Of a stretch of DNA of 64,000 nucleotides, positions 43,942 to 55,400 are shown in pieces. Origin of the DNA: Echinarachnius parma (taxonomy: Eukaryota > Echinodermata > Echinoidea > Clypeasteroida > Echinarachniidae). The stretch lies in contig JBAMJV010010086.1 in NCBI GenBank assembly GCA_037951105.1, forward strand, positions 62,001-126,000, read 5' to 3'. Positions within the stretch are counted from its first letter, which is position 1. Each line of letters starts with the position of its first letter. The notes under the pieces were generated by a model. The model had not been told where the DNA came from. It did no database searches and saw only the letters and a list, made by a program, of their open reading frames with translations. The position numbers and the translations under genes were made by a program.

Positions 43942-44115
43942 CCTGGGCAGCTCACGCACTGGGAGAGTGGTTTCTGTCTTGATGTGGCGATTGGAAGGGT
44001 CCATCAGACGGAACTTATCACCAACCAATGTTCGGCTTCAACTAACCAGCGATGGGAGTTCACACATTACACCAAAAACTATGACAAATCAAGAAAAATT
44101 TCAACTTTTTTATAA
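43942..44115 (+). CDS. Duplicate GALNT terminal exon, copy 3 (open)
   Basis: Follows CTTATCTACAG and keeps frame for PGQLTHWESGFCLDVAIGRV and the CSASTNQRWEF block, to the same TTTTTTATAA end as exon 10. It has the same length as exon 10 (174 bp including stop), so it is a plausible alternative terminal exon. Confidence 0.65.
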   Translation, partial: PGQLTHWESGFCLDVAIGRVHQTELITNQCSASTNQRWEFTHYTKNYDKSRKISTFL

Positions 44116-44170
44116 CCACTGAAAAGAGAATACGCAAGAGATTTTATAAGAGAGGAACATTCTTCAACAG

Positions 44171-44455
44171 CCTGGGCAACTAACACACTTGGAGAGTGTT
44201 GTCTGTCTGGACGTAGCGATAAGAAGGGTCTACCAGACAACTTATAACAATTTTTAAAAAATAATAATAATATACCGTATTTGTATAGCGCCTACTGCGG
44301 AACAGCCTCTAAGCGCATTATTATTATCCCTGGTCATTCGGTACAGTTCAGAACTTCAGACCCAAACAATGTTCGGCCTCAACTAACAAGCGATGAGAGT
44401 TCACACATAACACGAAACACCACGACAAATCCAGAACAATTTTAAGTTTTAGATA
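44171..44455 (+). pseudogene. Duplicate GALNT terminal exon, copy 4 (interrupted)
   Basis: Starts CCTGGGCAACTAACACAC after CAACAG, then is cut after GGGTCTACCAGACAACTTAT by about 110 bp of foreign sequence with GTATAGCGCCTACTGCGG, resembling a SINE or MITE tail. It resumes with AATGTTCGGCCTCAACTAAC. A TGA replaces the conserved Trp codon (GCGATGAGAG for GCGATGGGAG). Confidence 0.85.
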
Positions 44456-45400
44456 ATCATTAAGAGAATATTCAAGAGATTTGTTTAGAGATGCAGATCA
44501 CACTACAGGGGAACGAAACGCTGGATTGTTCGCTTGCTGTTACTGTTTAGTGCAACATTCCTGTCATTTCTAGTCGTATATTTACACTTGGGTATCAACA
44601 ATACCTGAAATAATCAATATTTCTGAAATCACTATCAACTGATTTGACTGACCACTGGAGGCTGCCACGTTTTCCAACTGTACCATACAAAATGTCATCT
44701 GAGCGTGCACATACAAAAGTGGGTTATGTAACCGTTGTTGTTCAATCTGGTGCTGTGTCAGTGGTTACATAACCCGCTTTTGTAAGCGCAAGGTCAGATG
44801 ACGTTTCATATGATAGTTGGAAAACATGGCAGCCTCCATCAAAACAGGTAATAGTGGTTTAAAAAAACATTGATTATTTCCAGTATTAGTGATAACCAAG
44901 AAGAAATATACGAATAGAAGTGACAGGAATTGTGCACTTATCACGAACAGTCGCCCAAAATGCCCTTTTGGCTCCCCTTTAATAAAAAGTTTGAGCAAAA
45001 TTGGGTGAAGATAATTCAATTTTATTTACGTTTGTATTAGTTAAAACGCTATTCATTTGCTATCAAATCAAAATATGCATTACATTACATTGTCAGATGT
45101 TCCTAGTTGATGGATTACTACGTTATGGCAAATTGTGTTTCTTTTTATTTGTACTTGTCTCATATTCAAACTTCTTTCAAGATTTATATTCAGGAGTTTA
45201 CATTTATCGTAATTCTAAATGTACTAGTGATATGAATGAATGGAAATGTGATTTTTGTTCTCAATATGCAATATTTATATGTATATTTTTACTGTGTTAA
45301 TTATGAATATTATTATTGTACCATGATCATTGTTGGTCTCTGGACCTTAGTATCATGTATTTTGATCATACCAGAAATACAATAAAAATAAATAACCAGA
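44456..45400. other. GALNT 3' flank, no gene recognised
   Basis: Contains a long inverted repeat near 44690-44830 (GTGGGTTATGTAACC against GGTTACATAACCCGC). AATAAA motifs lie near 45380. No coding domain was seen. Confidence 0.4.
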
Positions 45401-45469
45401 ACGTCAATGACGTAGCGCTCATCCAGCATCTCGCAACATCAAATATCGCAAATTTCATGAGGTACACTT

Positions 45470-45658
45470 TTCAACTGGTCAAAAAATAAAAATGTGATGC
45501 CCTGAAAGGGACATAAAAATTAATTTAAAAAAAAATAGAGTGAAAAAAATATAAATTTGACGCCCCAGAAGGGATATGGGAAAAAAAAAAAAATAAATAA
45601 AAAAAAAAAAATAAAAAAATAAAAATAAAAAAAATAATAAATTTAAAAAAAATAATAA

Positions 45659-45690
<32 letters not shown>

Positions 45691-46620
45691 ACAAAAAAAA
45701 AAAAAAAATAAATAAAAAAATAATAAAAAAATAAAAAAATAAATAAATAAATAAATAAAAAATTACCATAATTAATTCATGGAGAAAAATTTCAAAATTC
45801 TGTGTAGAAGTTTAGTGTACCAAAGTTAGCTCTACCAGATAAAGCAAACCAAATCAAAATCGGTCGAGAAATGAAGGAGAAGAAGCATTTTTTGTGATTT
45901 TTGGAATAAATTTGCATAAATTACCATAATTAATTAATGGAGAAAAATTTCAAAATTCTGTTTAAAAGTTTAGTGTACCAAAGTTAGCTCTACCAGATAA
46001 AGCAAACCAAATCAAAATCGGTCGAGAAATGAAGGAGAAGAAGCATTTTTTGTGATTTTTGGAATAAATTTGCATAAATTACCATAATTAATTAATGGAG
46101 AAAAATTTCAAAATTCTGTGTAGAAGTTTAGTGTACCAAAGTTAGCTCTACCAGATAAAGCAAACCAAATCAAAATCGGTCGAGAAATGAAGGAGAAGAA
46201 GCATTTTTTGTGATTTATGGAATAAATTTGCATAAATTACCATAATTAATTAATGGAGAAAAATTTCAAAATTCTGTGTAGAAGTTTAGTGTACCAAAGT
46301 TAGCTCTACCAGATAAAGCAAACCAAATCAAAATCGGTCAAGAAATGAAGGAGAAGAAGCATTTTTTGTGATTTCGAATAAATTTGCATAAATTAGCATA
46401 TATAATGAATTTCACGATTCTGTGTAGAAGTTTTAAATCCCCCTCCTAGCCCTATCTTATGAAACAATCAGAATCAAAATCGGTTGAAAAATAACGAAGA
46501 AGAAGCATTTTGAAAACTGTGGACGGACGGAAGGACGGACGGAAGGACGGACGGACGGACGGACGACGGACGCCACGGCATGGCATAAGCTCATCGGGCC
46601 CTTCGGGCCGGATGAGCTAA
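45470..46620 (+). mobile_element. Pearl/HINE-like element, family 3
   Basis: An A-rich AAATAAATA tract (45580-45765) is followed by 4 to 5 tandem units of about 158 bp (starting near 45763, 45920, 46078 and 46237, the last truncated). Units carry TTACCATAATTAATTAATGG, TAGCTCTACCAGATAAAGC and GAAATGAAGGAGAAGAAGC. A (GGAC)n tract (46512-46570) and a strong hairpin AGCTCATCGGGCCC-TTCG-GGCCGGATGAGCT end it. Neighbouring units are almost identical. Confidence 0.75.
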
Positions 46621-47109
46621 AAACCTGAAACTTGGAACAACAGGCTCATAATGTCTCAAGTGTCTATTAAATTACTCTATCCCACACCTGTCTGGATAAT
46701 ACCAGAATACCTAGTCCGAAAAGTCAGCCAATGTATTGAGGGTTCTCAACGATTTTTAACTTCTCATCCGTTCTGGATAGTATGACGTCATAATATTAAA
46801 GGACATCCCATAACGAGGTGGATTTTTTAGTCCGGCGTAAAGTGCTAAGTGTCGACTAACCCCCGACTAAGTCGATAACTTAAGTCCGGACTAACCTTTC
46901 GTATTCTGGTATAGTAGGCCTGTTTATGACTTTAAGCCAGCCTAAAGTGATAAGTTTGCAGGTTTCACTAATCTGAGGTGAAGACTGAAGTGTGGATTAG
47001 TTAGTTCAAGGTTATGGACTTAATCCAGCTTAAGTTGATAAATTTAGTAGAATACAACCCATTGTTGGAACCAATACTAAATCAAGTTTGTGGGTGAAAT
47101 TTAGACTCA
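46621..47109. other. Non-coding spacer with repeat fragments
   Basis: Blocks such as ACCAGAATACCTAGTCCG and TAAGTCCGGACTAACC hint at an eroded inverted-repeat element. No gene is seen. Confidence 0.35.
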
Positions 47110-47590
47110 TTGGCCCGAATTCTCATCAGTGGCTCAACTTGAGCCCGGCCTAAAAAAACAAAGGCTACCGGTAACACACCAGCAGACCTATTGTCTTGAT
47201 GCTATATGGTCCCCGGAGATATTCTAATGGTTTCCTTTCATTATCCAGTCAATCCCTAGAGTTCTGATTTTAGGCATCAGGACAATGGGCCCTTTGAAAT
47301 TCAGTTATAGTATAACAGGTCACCAGCAATACAATGTCCAGGATGATCCAGGATGCAAATTGGCTGATGACAGACTATACTATGACTGAATTTCAAAGGG
47401 CCCATTGTCCTGATGCCTATAATCAGAACTCAAGGGATTGACTGGATAATGAAAGGAAACCATTATAATATCTCCGGGGCCCATAGCAACAAGACAATAC
47501 AAAATGGTGCAAAATGGGTTAACTGGTTACCTGTAGTATTTGTCTTTTTAGGCCAGGCTCAAGTCGAGCCACTGATGAAATTCGGGCCAA
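47110..47590. mobile_element. Foldback MITE (TTGGCCCGAATTCTCA type), better preserved copy
   Basis: The left arm TTGGCCCGAATTCTCATCAG mirrors CTGATGAAATTCGGGCCAA. Inner arms GGTTTCCTTTCATTATCCAG and CTGGATAATGAAAGGAAACC, and CAATGGGCCCTTTGAAATTC and its inverse, pair almost fully, so the whole element can fold into one hairpin of about 480 nt. Confidence 0.85.
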
Positions 47591-48945
47591 TGGCATACCT
47601 GCCAACATTTGAAATTCAGAAATCTGTACCCACTGCGGGGGTCTGGGGGCGCAGCCGCCAGCGGGGTCAAGGGGCAGCGCCCTCTGAAGCTGAAGCATTT
47701 TGGGCAAAACAAAATGAAATGACGGGCTCTGGTTAACCCAAATTTGATATTTGTTAGTACATATTATTTTTACAATTAACTGACCATTACAGATGTGTGG
47801 ACAGGGCTTGATAGGTTGCACTCTTTGCAGCCTTGAGTGTTTCTGGGGCATATGACGATGAGAAACACTTTCTGTCCCTACTCTGCATTGCCAACTTATG
47901 GGAGAGTAAGGCACCTAGTGTCGCTGTGCCTAAAAAAAAAAAAAGGTTCTAAAAATTCAGAAAATCAGAATATTCCGAATAAATCGGAACAGTTGGCAGG
48001 TATGCAATGGGCTTCCTAAAAAGATGTAAAAAATTGTTCCATAGGACATATGTATCCACCTGAAGAGAATTCAGGGCATTTTCAGGCATAACACAAAAGT
48101 TTAGAGAGAACAAGTAATCATACGTTTATATAATAGTAATATTTTATTTGTAATAGAGTCATGTGATCGTGTAATATTCAAACAATAATATACTGTCATC
48201 ATAATTCAATAATTACATAATATGATACACATAGATCTATTATTTATTTATAGATCTCTGATTTGAATATTGCTAAGATTTGGTGGTTCGCTCCTGTCCT
48301 TAAAAACAAAATCGCAAAACTTAACAAAGAAAAGGGATAAAACAAATATAAGAAAAATTACAATTTTCAGTTCAAAATAGACCGATTTTACCACTTTTGA
48401 ACAAAAATGGCAGGTAATACAAAAACAAAAGTTAATTGTACAAAAAAAGTACGGATAAACTTTGTTAATTTTCCCATAAAAGCTCTTCAACATACATTGT
48501 ACAATTTGTTTAAAGTTTAGTAAGTTAGTAACTGAAGAGTACACCAATAAGAAAGTCATAATAGATTTGGCAGATTTTATAAAAACAAAAAAATGACTTT
48601 TCTCATACAGAATATTAGTGTGTGCCATTGTGTTGGCTGTTCTTCTGGGTAAACATAATTTTCTTCAGATAACTGTACATAGCATTGTAAGGCATGACAT
48701 ATAAAATAAAAACATAAACATAAACAAATGAAAACAAGGAGTTTCTGACTTATGATATGGTACATTAAAGGAACACATAATATGATTAGAAACATATGGG
48801 TAGAACATTCCGGTCATGATGTCTACATGTACATTTTACAATGCATGACATCATGTTGTTCCATAATCACAAATCCCTTACATAAAAAACAGCAGCTTTC
48901 TATTTCCATCATACAGCATTTTACGTGTGATGTAAGGCACCTAAT
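47591..48945. other. AT-rich spacer, no gene recognised
   Basis: 47600-48000 contains repeat-like pieces (GGGGGCGCAGCCGCCAGC, a short poly(A)). 48000-48945 is AT-rich and without a convincing frame. Confidence 0.35.
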
Positions 48946-48949
48946 ACAG

Positions 48950-49250
48950 GGCTCGACACTCGCACTGGCCCGGGGCCAGTGAAATTGCACTTCGGGCCAG
49001 CAAAAATGTATAAAAGTCATATTTCGATGGCCCGGTCGGGCAAGCAGATTTTCAACCCGACATTGACAAAATGAGAACAATCTTGTTTTCTTCATCTACA
49101 ATTACAGGTTTGATCAGGAAAGGGTGATATTTTGAAGAGTAAAAACTTTACTCATGAAATACAATTTTTCAGGCCAGTAAATTTTTCTATCGGGCCACCA
49201 GAAAAGGGGAAGAAATTATTTCACTGGCCCGACCGGGCAACTGACAAAAA
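48950..49250. repeat. Dispersed repeat (GGCCCG-rich), copy 2
   Basis: Inverted relative of 7170-7480, with GGGCTCGACACTCGCACTGG, GAAATTGCACTTCGGGCC and GGTCGGGCAAGCAGATTTTC. Confidence 0.6.
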
Positions 49251-49541
49251 AAGTAAGTGACCTGCCTAATATGACTCAATTGTGTATAAATCTTAACACC
49301 ACAAATTTTCACAGCATGCTCATGAACATTGTTAATACGGTGATCAGTGCCTCTCTATCAAGTGTCGTACACTGTGGTACACAGCACATTGCAGAACACA
49401 ATTCCATGCATGTTAGTGTTCAAATGCCTGTAGCAATATTCTGAAGTGTTTAACTTGGCATATATTCAGAGTTAGAATGGGAAATTAGGCATTTTTAAAT
49501 GAAGTAAAAGGAATAAAAAAATATAATGGATCAAAACATGT

Positions 49542-49702
49542 TAGAGCCGAGTCAAATCGAATGGCTATTCGATATCCGACCGTGAAGGTCGGATACCGAA
49601 TACAAATTTTTTGATTTTTTTTTTTTTTTTTTTTTTTGATATCCGACCGTTTTTACACGACTCATATTCGAAATTCAAAATATTTGATTTGACTCGGCAC
49701 TA
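49542..49702. mobile_element. Short hAT-like MITE
   Basis: TAGAGCCGAGTCAAAT and ATTTGACTCGGCACTA are inverse ends. AAACATGT flanks both sides exactly (49534-49541 and 49703-49710). The interior has ATATCCGACCG repeats and a T run. Confidence 0.85.
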
Positions 49703-49710
49703 AAACATGT

Positions 49711-51800
49711 GTATCATTAAAAAAAAATCAAAAGTGAAATTCTTTAAAAAAGAAAAAGAAATTAAGTTTTCGTAAATAAAAAAGAAACTATATCTGATGT
49801 TTGTCTTCTTTGCGATCATCATTGTAGCATAATTTGATGCAGTTCCATTTTGTCTACGTCCAAAAAACTCCTGAAGATCTGAAATACACTATACAGGCAC
49901 ACATACTCTGAATTCCGATGAGTCGATAGTCAAAATAAGTTCAATATGACGCTGTCACGATTAATCTTCCCGCATGTGCTGTACTAGAAGTTGGAAACGT
50001 ATTTGGCTTTTTCTGAAAACATGAGCAAAATGCAGAACCATGTTGGATCATGTCCTTTTCAGGCACAAGAAGCCATCCGTAATCTTCTCCAACTGTCTTT
50101 AGGTTTGGTTTAGGTTTAAAGTTTTTAATCAGCTCGCACTGCTCACTATATATGTGAACTAAAAGCATACAACACACTGAAAATAAAAAGAAGAAATGTT
50201 CTTTCCTTGAAGCAAAAGAAGCTACCACCAACCTTTTTTGTAGTCTATTCATCCAGCTTTCATTAGCTTTTAAATATAACAATGAAAGCACAGCAGCTAC
50301 ACCTGACACAGTTCAAATTCTTTATGATCCAAGCAAAAGGTGACGATCACACTCCATGAAGAAGCTACTCCATAAAGAAGCTACCGTAAACCTTCTTAAG
50401 TACATATTATATGTACCTGTAGTCTTTGGGTTCAGATGAATAGCTCGCTTGAATATTACCATGAAAGCACAACTATGGTAGACGCAAATAAATGTGCACG
50501 CCGTCTTCAAATGTTCCAAGACGTTAAGTAAATGAATCCATTTGGAGGTTGACTAGATGAAACTCGAGTGGCGTCTATATTTGCTGTTGAACACTTGTCG
50601 CCCCAGAGAGTGAAGTCATTATGGCTCTGTTGACATTGTGTCCAATGGTGTAATATTCTCCTACATTGAAGGGATTAAGGCATCTTCAATCCTCTACTGT
50701 TACGAAGCCTCTTTTCTTTGTTCAGTCAGTTATCTGAAGTATTCTAGAAATTACTTCTCAACATACTGATTGTCTTTCTTCGAGTTCAGAACTATTTTCC
50801 TGCAATTTAAGTTATCTGGCTCAACTCATGTGCTCCTTTGCAAACTGCTGCCTGTCCACCTGTTGAAGAAAGGGAAAGAAGAAAAAGAAAATGAAAGATT
50901 AGACAAAGCAAAAATTGATTACACATTATGCATGTTCAACTCATATTTTTCAACAAGATATTTTTCAAGAATTCTACCCTCCAGAAAACACCCTATTTAT
51001 TATGACAAGAGAGAAAAACTTAAGACTAAACAAAGACTCTACAGTCAGTTGAGAATGAGGATCTTTTGTCAATCATGTCAGATGTCCCTTCCCTCCAGGT
51101 TTTGTAATTTAAGGAGACGTGTTGTCCATTCTGTTTACGCGTTATGAACGAAAATGGACACATGACATGATTGACAAAAGATCCTCATTCTCCATGACCA
51201 CTGAAGCAAATCGAATAGGGTTTTCTGCAAGATGTAGGTAATAAGTTATAGTTTCATACCCTGAAATATCATTCTGATTGATCTACTATTTTAAAGTTAT
51301 CGTTGCAGAAAGTCCCGTTGTAATTAATTTTGGGACATGTAGAAACTCTTGTATTGACCACAAGTCTATGAGAGTCTATCTGATGTGTCACTTTCGAATC
51401 CTGAAAGAAAAGCTTATGGGATAGCACCGATCTGTGCCCATGTTAATTACATTTGCCCAGGGTAAGTAAAATTTCATAAATGGTTTAGTTTGGCTGAGCG
51501 ATTGAGCAAGTAAATTATTGGTCAACTACAGGAGAAAAATGTGATTCCTTACATGTAAGCCCTCTGCAGACAGAGCCGACTCGACCCGATTCGACTGGTT
51601 TTCATTCGGATCGGCTCAGTTTTCAGTGCCTTGCGACACATTTTGCCAGTCGAGAGACAGTCGGATGTCAATTGGGGCCTATTCAACACGATGAATCGGA
51701 TCCGACCGACTGGGCCCAACTCTAGCCTGATTGAAACCAGTCGGATCGGGCTAATACAAATTAAAAACCCACCAATGTATGATTTGATTTGCCCAACTAG
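49711..51800. other. INSIG 3' region, last exon not located
   Basis: The short INSIG C-terminal exon should lie on the minus strand below 51800. No sequence here could be matched with confidence; a PEKDM motif near 50040-50060 was considered and not accepted. A SINE/MITE-like CGACCCGA/TCGGATCGG patch lies at 51575-51760. Confidence 0.35.
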
Positions 51801-51804
51801 GCCA

Positions 51805-52422
51805 GTTAAGAAAAAGAGTTAGTGTGGAGGCTTGACTTACGAGTGCTAACTGTCTGCCAATGTTCCCTATTGTCACTCCTCCTTAAGAAAAAGAGTTAGT
51901 GTGGACGCTTGACTTACCAGTGCTAACTGTCTGCCAATGTTCCCTATTGTCACTCCTCCTTATGAAAAAGAGTTAGTGTGGACGCTTGACTTACCAGTGC
52001 TAACTGTCTGCCATTGTTCCCTATTGTCACTCCTCCTTAAGAAAAAGAGTTAGTGTGGACGCTTGACTTACCAGTGCTAACTGTCTGCCAATGTTCCCTA
52101 TTGTCACTCCTCCTTAAGAAAAAGAGTTAGTGTGGACGCTTGACTTACCAGTGCTAACTGTCTGCCAATGTTCCCTATTGTCACTCCTCCTTAAGAAAAA
52201 GAGTTAGTGTGGACGCTTGACTTACCAGTGCTAACTGTCTGCCAATGTTCCCTATCGTCACTCCTCCTTAAGAAAAAGAGTTAGTGTGGACGCTTGACTT
52301 ACGAGTGCTAACTGTCTGCCAATGTTCCCTATCGTCACTCCTCCTTAAGAAAAAGAGTTAGTGTGGACGCTTGACTTACCAGTGCTAACTGTCTGCCAAT
52401 GTTCCCTATCGTCACTCCTCCT
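51805..52422 (-). repeat. 77-bp tandem array derived from INSIG exon 6 and its donor
   Basis: Eight units of 77 bp, the highest-coordinate one being the real exon end; donors are near 51836, 51913, 51990, 52067, 52144, 52221, 52298 and 52379. In transcript sense a unit reads CACACTAACTCTTTTTCTTA, then AG, then 41 bp encoding [14 protein letters not shown], then GTAAGTCAAGCGTCC. Units differ only at a few positions (for example T/C in CCCTATTGTC or CCCTATCGTC, and a damaged donor CTCGTAAGT in two units). Each unit resembles a micro-exon with branch site, pyrimidine tract, acceptor and donor. Confidence 0.95.
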
Positions 52423-55400
52423 GAGAAGAACACGCATGGAAGCCACGATCTAACGTACAGGAAGTCTGGCTCTGTATATCTGCAATAAAAACAAAAAACA
52501 TGCGAGGACAGATCAATAAGTTAGTTGATGAAAGTTTGATCAATACAAACATAAATGAAGGAAAAGGTTGTTGAAAATAGCTTATAACATAACGGTTTGC
52601 TTCATTCATGATACATGTACATTGTATGTATATACGCAGTAAGTTTGTGAACAAATCCAGGAAAACAGAACTGTTCCCAACATGTTTACAATTTTAACTA
52701 CTGTACTGACCGGCGTAATCGCCGCATACTTTTTCCTTGAAAAAAAAACGCAAAGTTGGGGTGCGGCGCGTACGCGGCGATAGTCAAATTTTGACTTTTT
52801 ACAGGCCCCAAAACAACACATTTCCGCATGTGTGGGACTAAAATGTATTGCGTGATAAAAACATACAAAACCAAATTGTATAAGTTTACCCTGGCCTAGA
52901 ATGGTTTCTCACCTTTTTTGCTGATATTTGCTAAATCCGATACATTTTTAACTTTGAAGTTACGATATTAATGAACAAACTACCACTACCAGCGCCGCGC
53001 TTGCCTGTCATTACGCCGATTAGCATTGGTGTTTTTGGTATGATGCAGCGCGCACGCGTGATACGTACGGCATTGCACAGTAATACGGGGTTCTCTGTAG
53101 TACAGTACAGTAGGGGTACGGTAGAGTTTGGTTATTTTGATCGAGTATTCGAGTTCCATTTAGTACCACTTCAATGGTACATCGTATGCAGCAATACTGA
53201 CTCGTAGCTTGCAGTGCTAGTGGCAGTTTTATTGTTTTATTGTCGCCAGTTTCCCTAGCGCACTTTTCTCCCACTTTTTAAAAAATTCATTTTATTGCTC
53301 AAAGTCCTCAAAGTCGGCATGCGGCCTTTACGCGGCTGCAGCGATTACGCCAGTCAGTACGGTATGGGCTACACTGTTTATATGTGGGCAATCAACCCTG
53401 GCTGTAACATGGTTTAAGAGGAGGAAGATAATAGTTGCTTGACCACTTTTGAGAAATCTATCAAGTATCTTATCGATCAATCTTAAAGGACAATGAAATC
53501 CAGACAAATTGTTGTATGCACTATAAGACACTAAATATAATTAATAGTCTTTGAAAATTTGAGCACAATCGGACAAGAAATAAGAAAACTATGGCTCTTT
53601 GAAAAGAGCCATGTATTTCTTTGAGTGACTCAAATTGGCAACGCACTCTGGCAAAGTTGTGGACAACTCCCCATACATTTTGTACACAAAATTTCAGTTT
53701 TGTTAAATTTTCTCAAAATTTATGTTTACCCTTCGTTCGAGTTCAACATATGTTTTGTAGAATGCTTTTATACATTACATATCATGAGTTGGGGGAATGG
53801 GAAAATGTGACTATGAAGAAAACTGTAAAAATGGGGACATTTGTGTACAAAACATATGGGGAGTTGTCCACACACTTCCCCATAGGAAAAATGGACATCT
53901 TCAAAGAGCCGTAGTTTTCTTGTTTATTACCCGATTATGCTCTAACGTTCAGAGATTGTTCTTCTTAATCTCTGCAAGACTATGAAAGTAACATTTTGCT
54001 TGGGTTTCATTGCCCTTTAAATGAAATTTGCATGCTTTTTTTCATTATCATGGGACCAATATTCTCTAATTTCAAATACTTGTATTTCAATTAAATTTAC
54101 CTGTAAACCCCTTTGTAGACGAGCAGTTGTGTGATGATAGTGGCTAGAAAGGCGATGGTGAGTGCAAGTCCGAATCCACTTCTCGATCGGTCAAACAGCC
54201 ACCAGAGACCCAGGGACATGGCGGCCAGTGTGAGGGAAAACTGGAGGTTGTTGGCAAACTCAATTTTCTGTGATGCTCTGAATTAAGGAACATATCACTG
54301 TACATGATCAACATACTTCACCAAAAATATTACAGAAAGTCTACATTTATTTATTTCGTTTTTTGTAGCACTGGTATGGACATGTAAAAGTCTCCAATAG
54401 GTGATTTGGGAGTTTAGCTTCAATATTTAATTTTGTAAAATTATTTAATAAAAAAAACTCATCAAAACCAGGAAAAACAAAGAAATGCATATAAGAACGT
54501 GACTGTTCTTATGCATTTCTTTTTGTCTAATGTTTTTATTTTTCAAATCTTAAATGTCCGTTATCCATTATAACCCCACGCCGCGCCCCAGTCTTTTTAG
54601 GGTGAATGCACTTGCATGTACATGTAGAGAATGCATACAAGACACTACTGTTAGCAAGCCAAAGTGAGCATTTGTGTAAGGTCATTCTGTGCACAGTTAT
54701 GCCTCCAAGCAGTTGTGTAGCGAGGAAGGGGCACGTGCCCCCCCCCCCCCCCACCCCAACAATAAAAAAATCCCCCTATCACTATCAGTCCAATGTAACT
54801 GCCTCTTTATGTGCACTCATGCATGAATGTGTATAGTTGCATGCATTTGTGCTGCATCTGTATGAATATTTTTAGTGTGCATTTGTGAATGGATGTGTTG
54901 GTGCAATCTCACACACACACACACACACACACACACATTTGTGTGTGGCCTGCACAGCGCATTTGTGCATACCATAGATGCCAGTATGCATAGATGTGTG
55001 TGTGTCATATTACAGATGCTCTGCGCTGCCCTGGTACTACACAATGTACATGTACACAATACACAGTGCACAATACTACACGTATGTGTATGTGTATCAC
55101 ATCGACCTACTTTTCCGTATGACTGACTTATCCAATTTCCTCCAGGTCAATGATGATTGTATTTACTACCAGTTGGAGGCTATGCTTTTTCATTTTCCTC
55201 CTTGGTGCATTAAACCCATTCAAATGTCCCCTTGGTGGCTCGGTCAAACAAATGACCTACAATTTTTTTTTTAGGAAAAAAGTACAAATCCCATCATATA
55301 TATATACGCCTTAATTCTGCCCATTTCTTTGAATAAAATCCTATCAATATGCCTACTTTCCAATACAATACATTCACATTTTTGTTTTTCTTTTTTTCCC

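Noticed and set aside
45479..45769. Minus-strand frame rich in Phe, Leu, Ile and Tyr
   Set aside because: Translation of an AAATAAATA-rich tract belonging to a pearl-like element.
49941..50309. Minus-strand frame with VPEKDMIQHG as the INSIG C-terminal exon
   Set aside because: Resembles the VPEKPH tail of INSIG1 only over four residues and has no matching acceptor phase that I could establish.
51805..52422. CRISPR array
   Set aside because: Direct repeats without unique spacers, coding for part of INSIG, in a eukaryotic intron.
54875..55126. Frames with HTHTHTHT or CVCVCVCV
   Set aside because: Produced by a (CA)n microsatellite.
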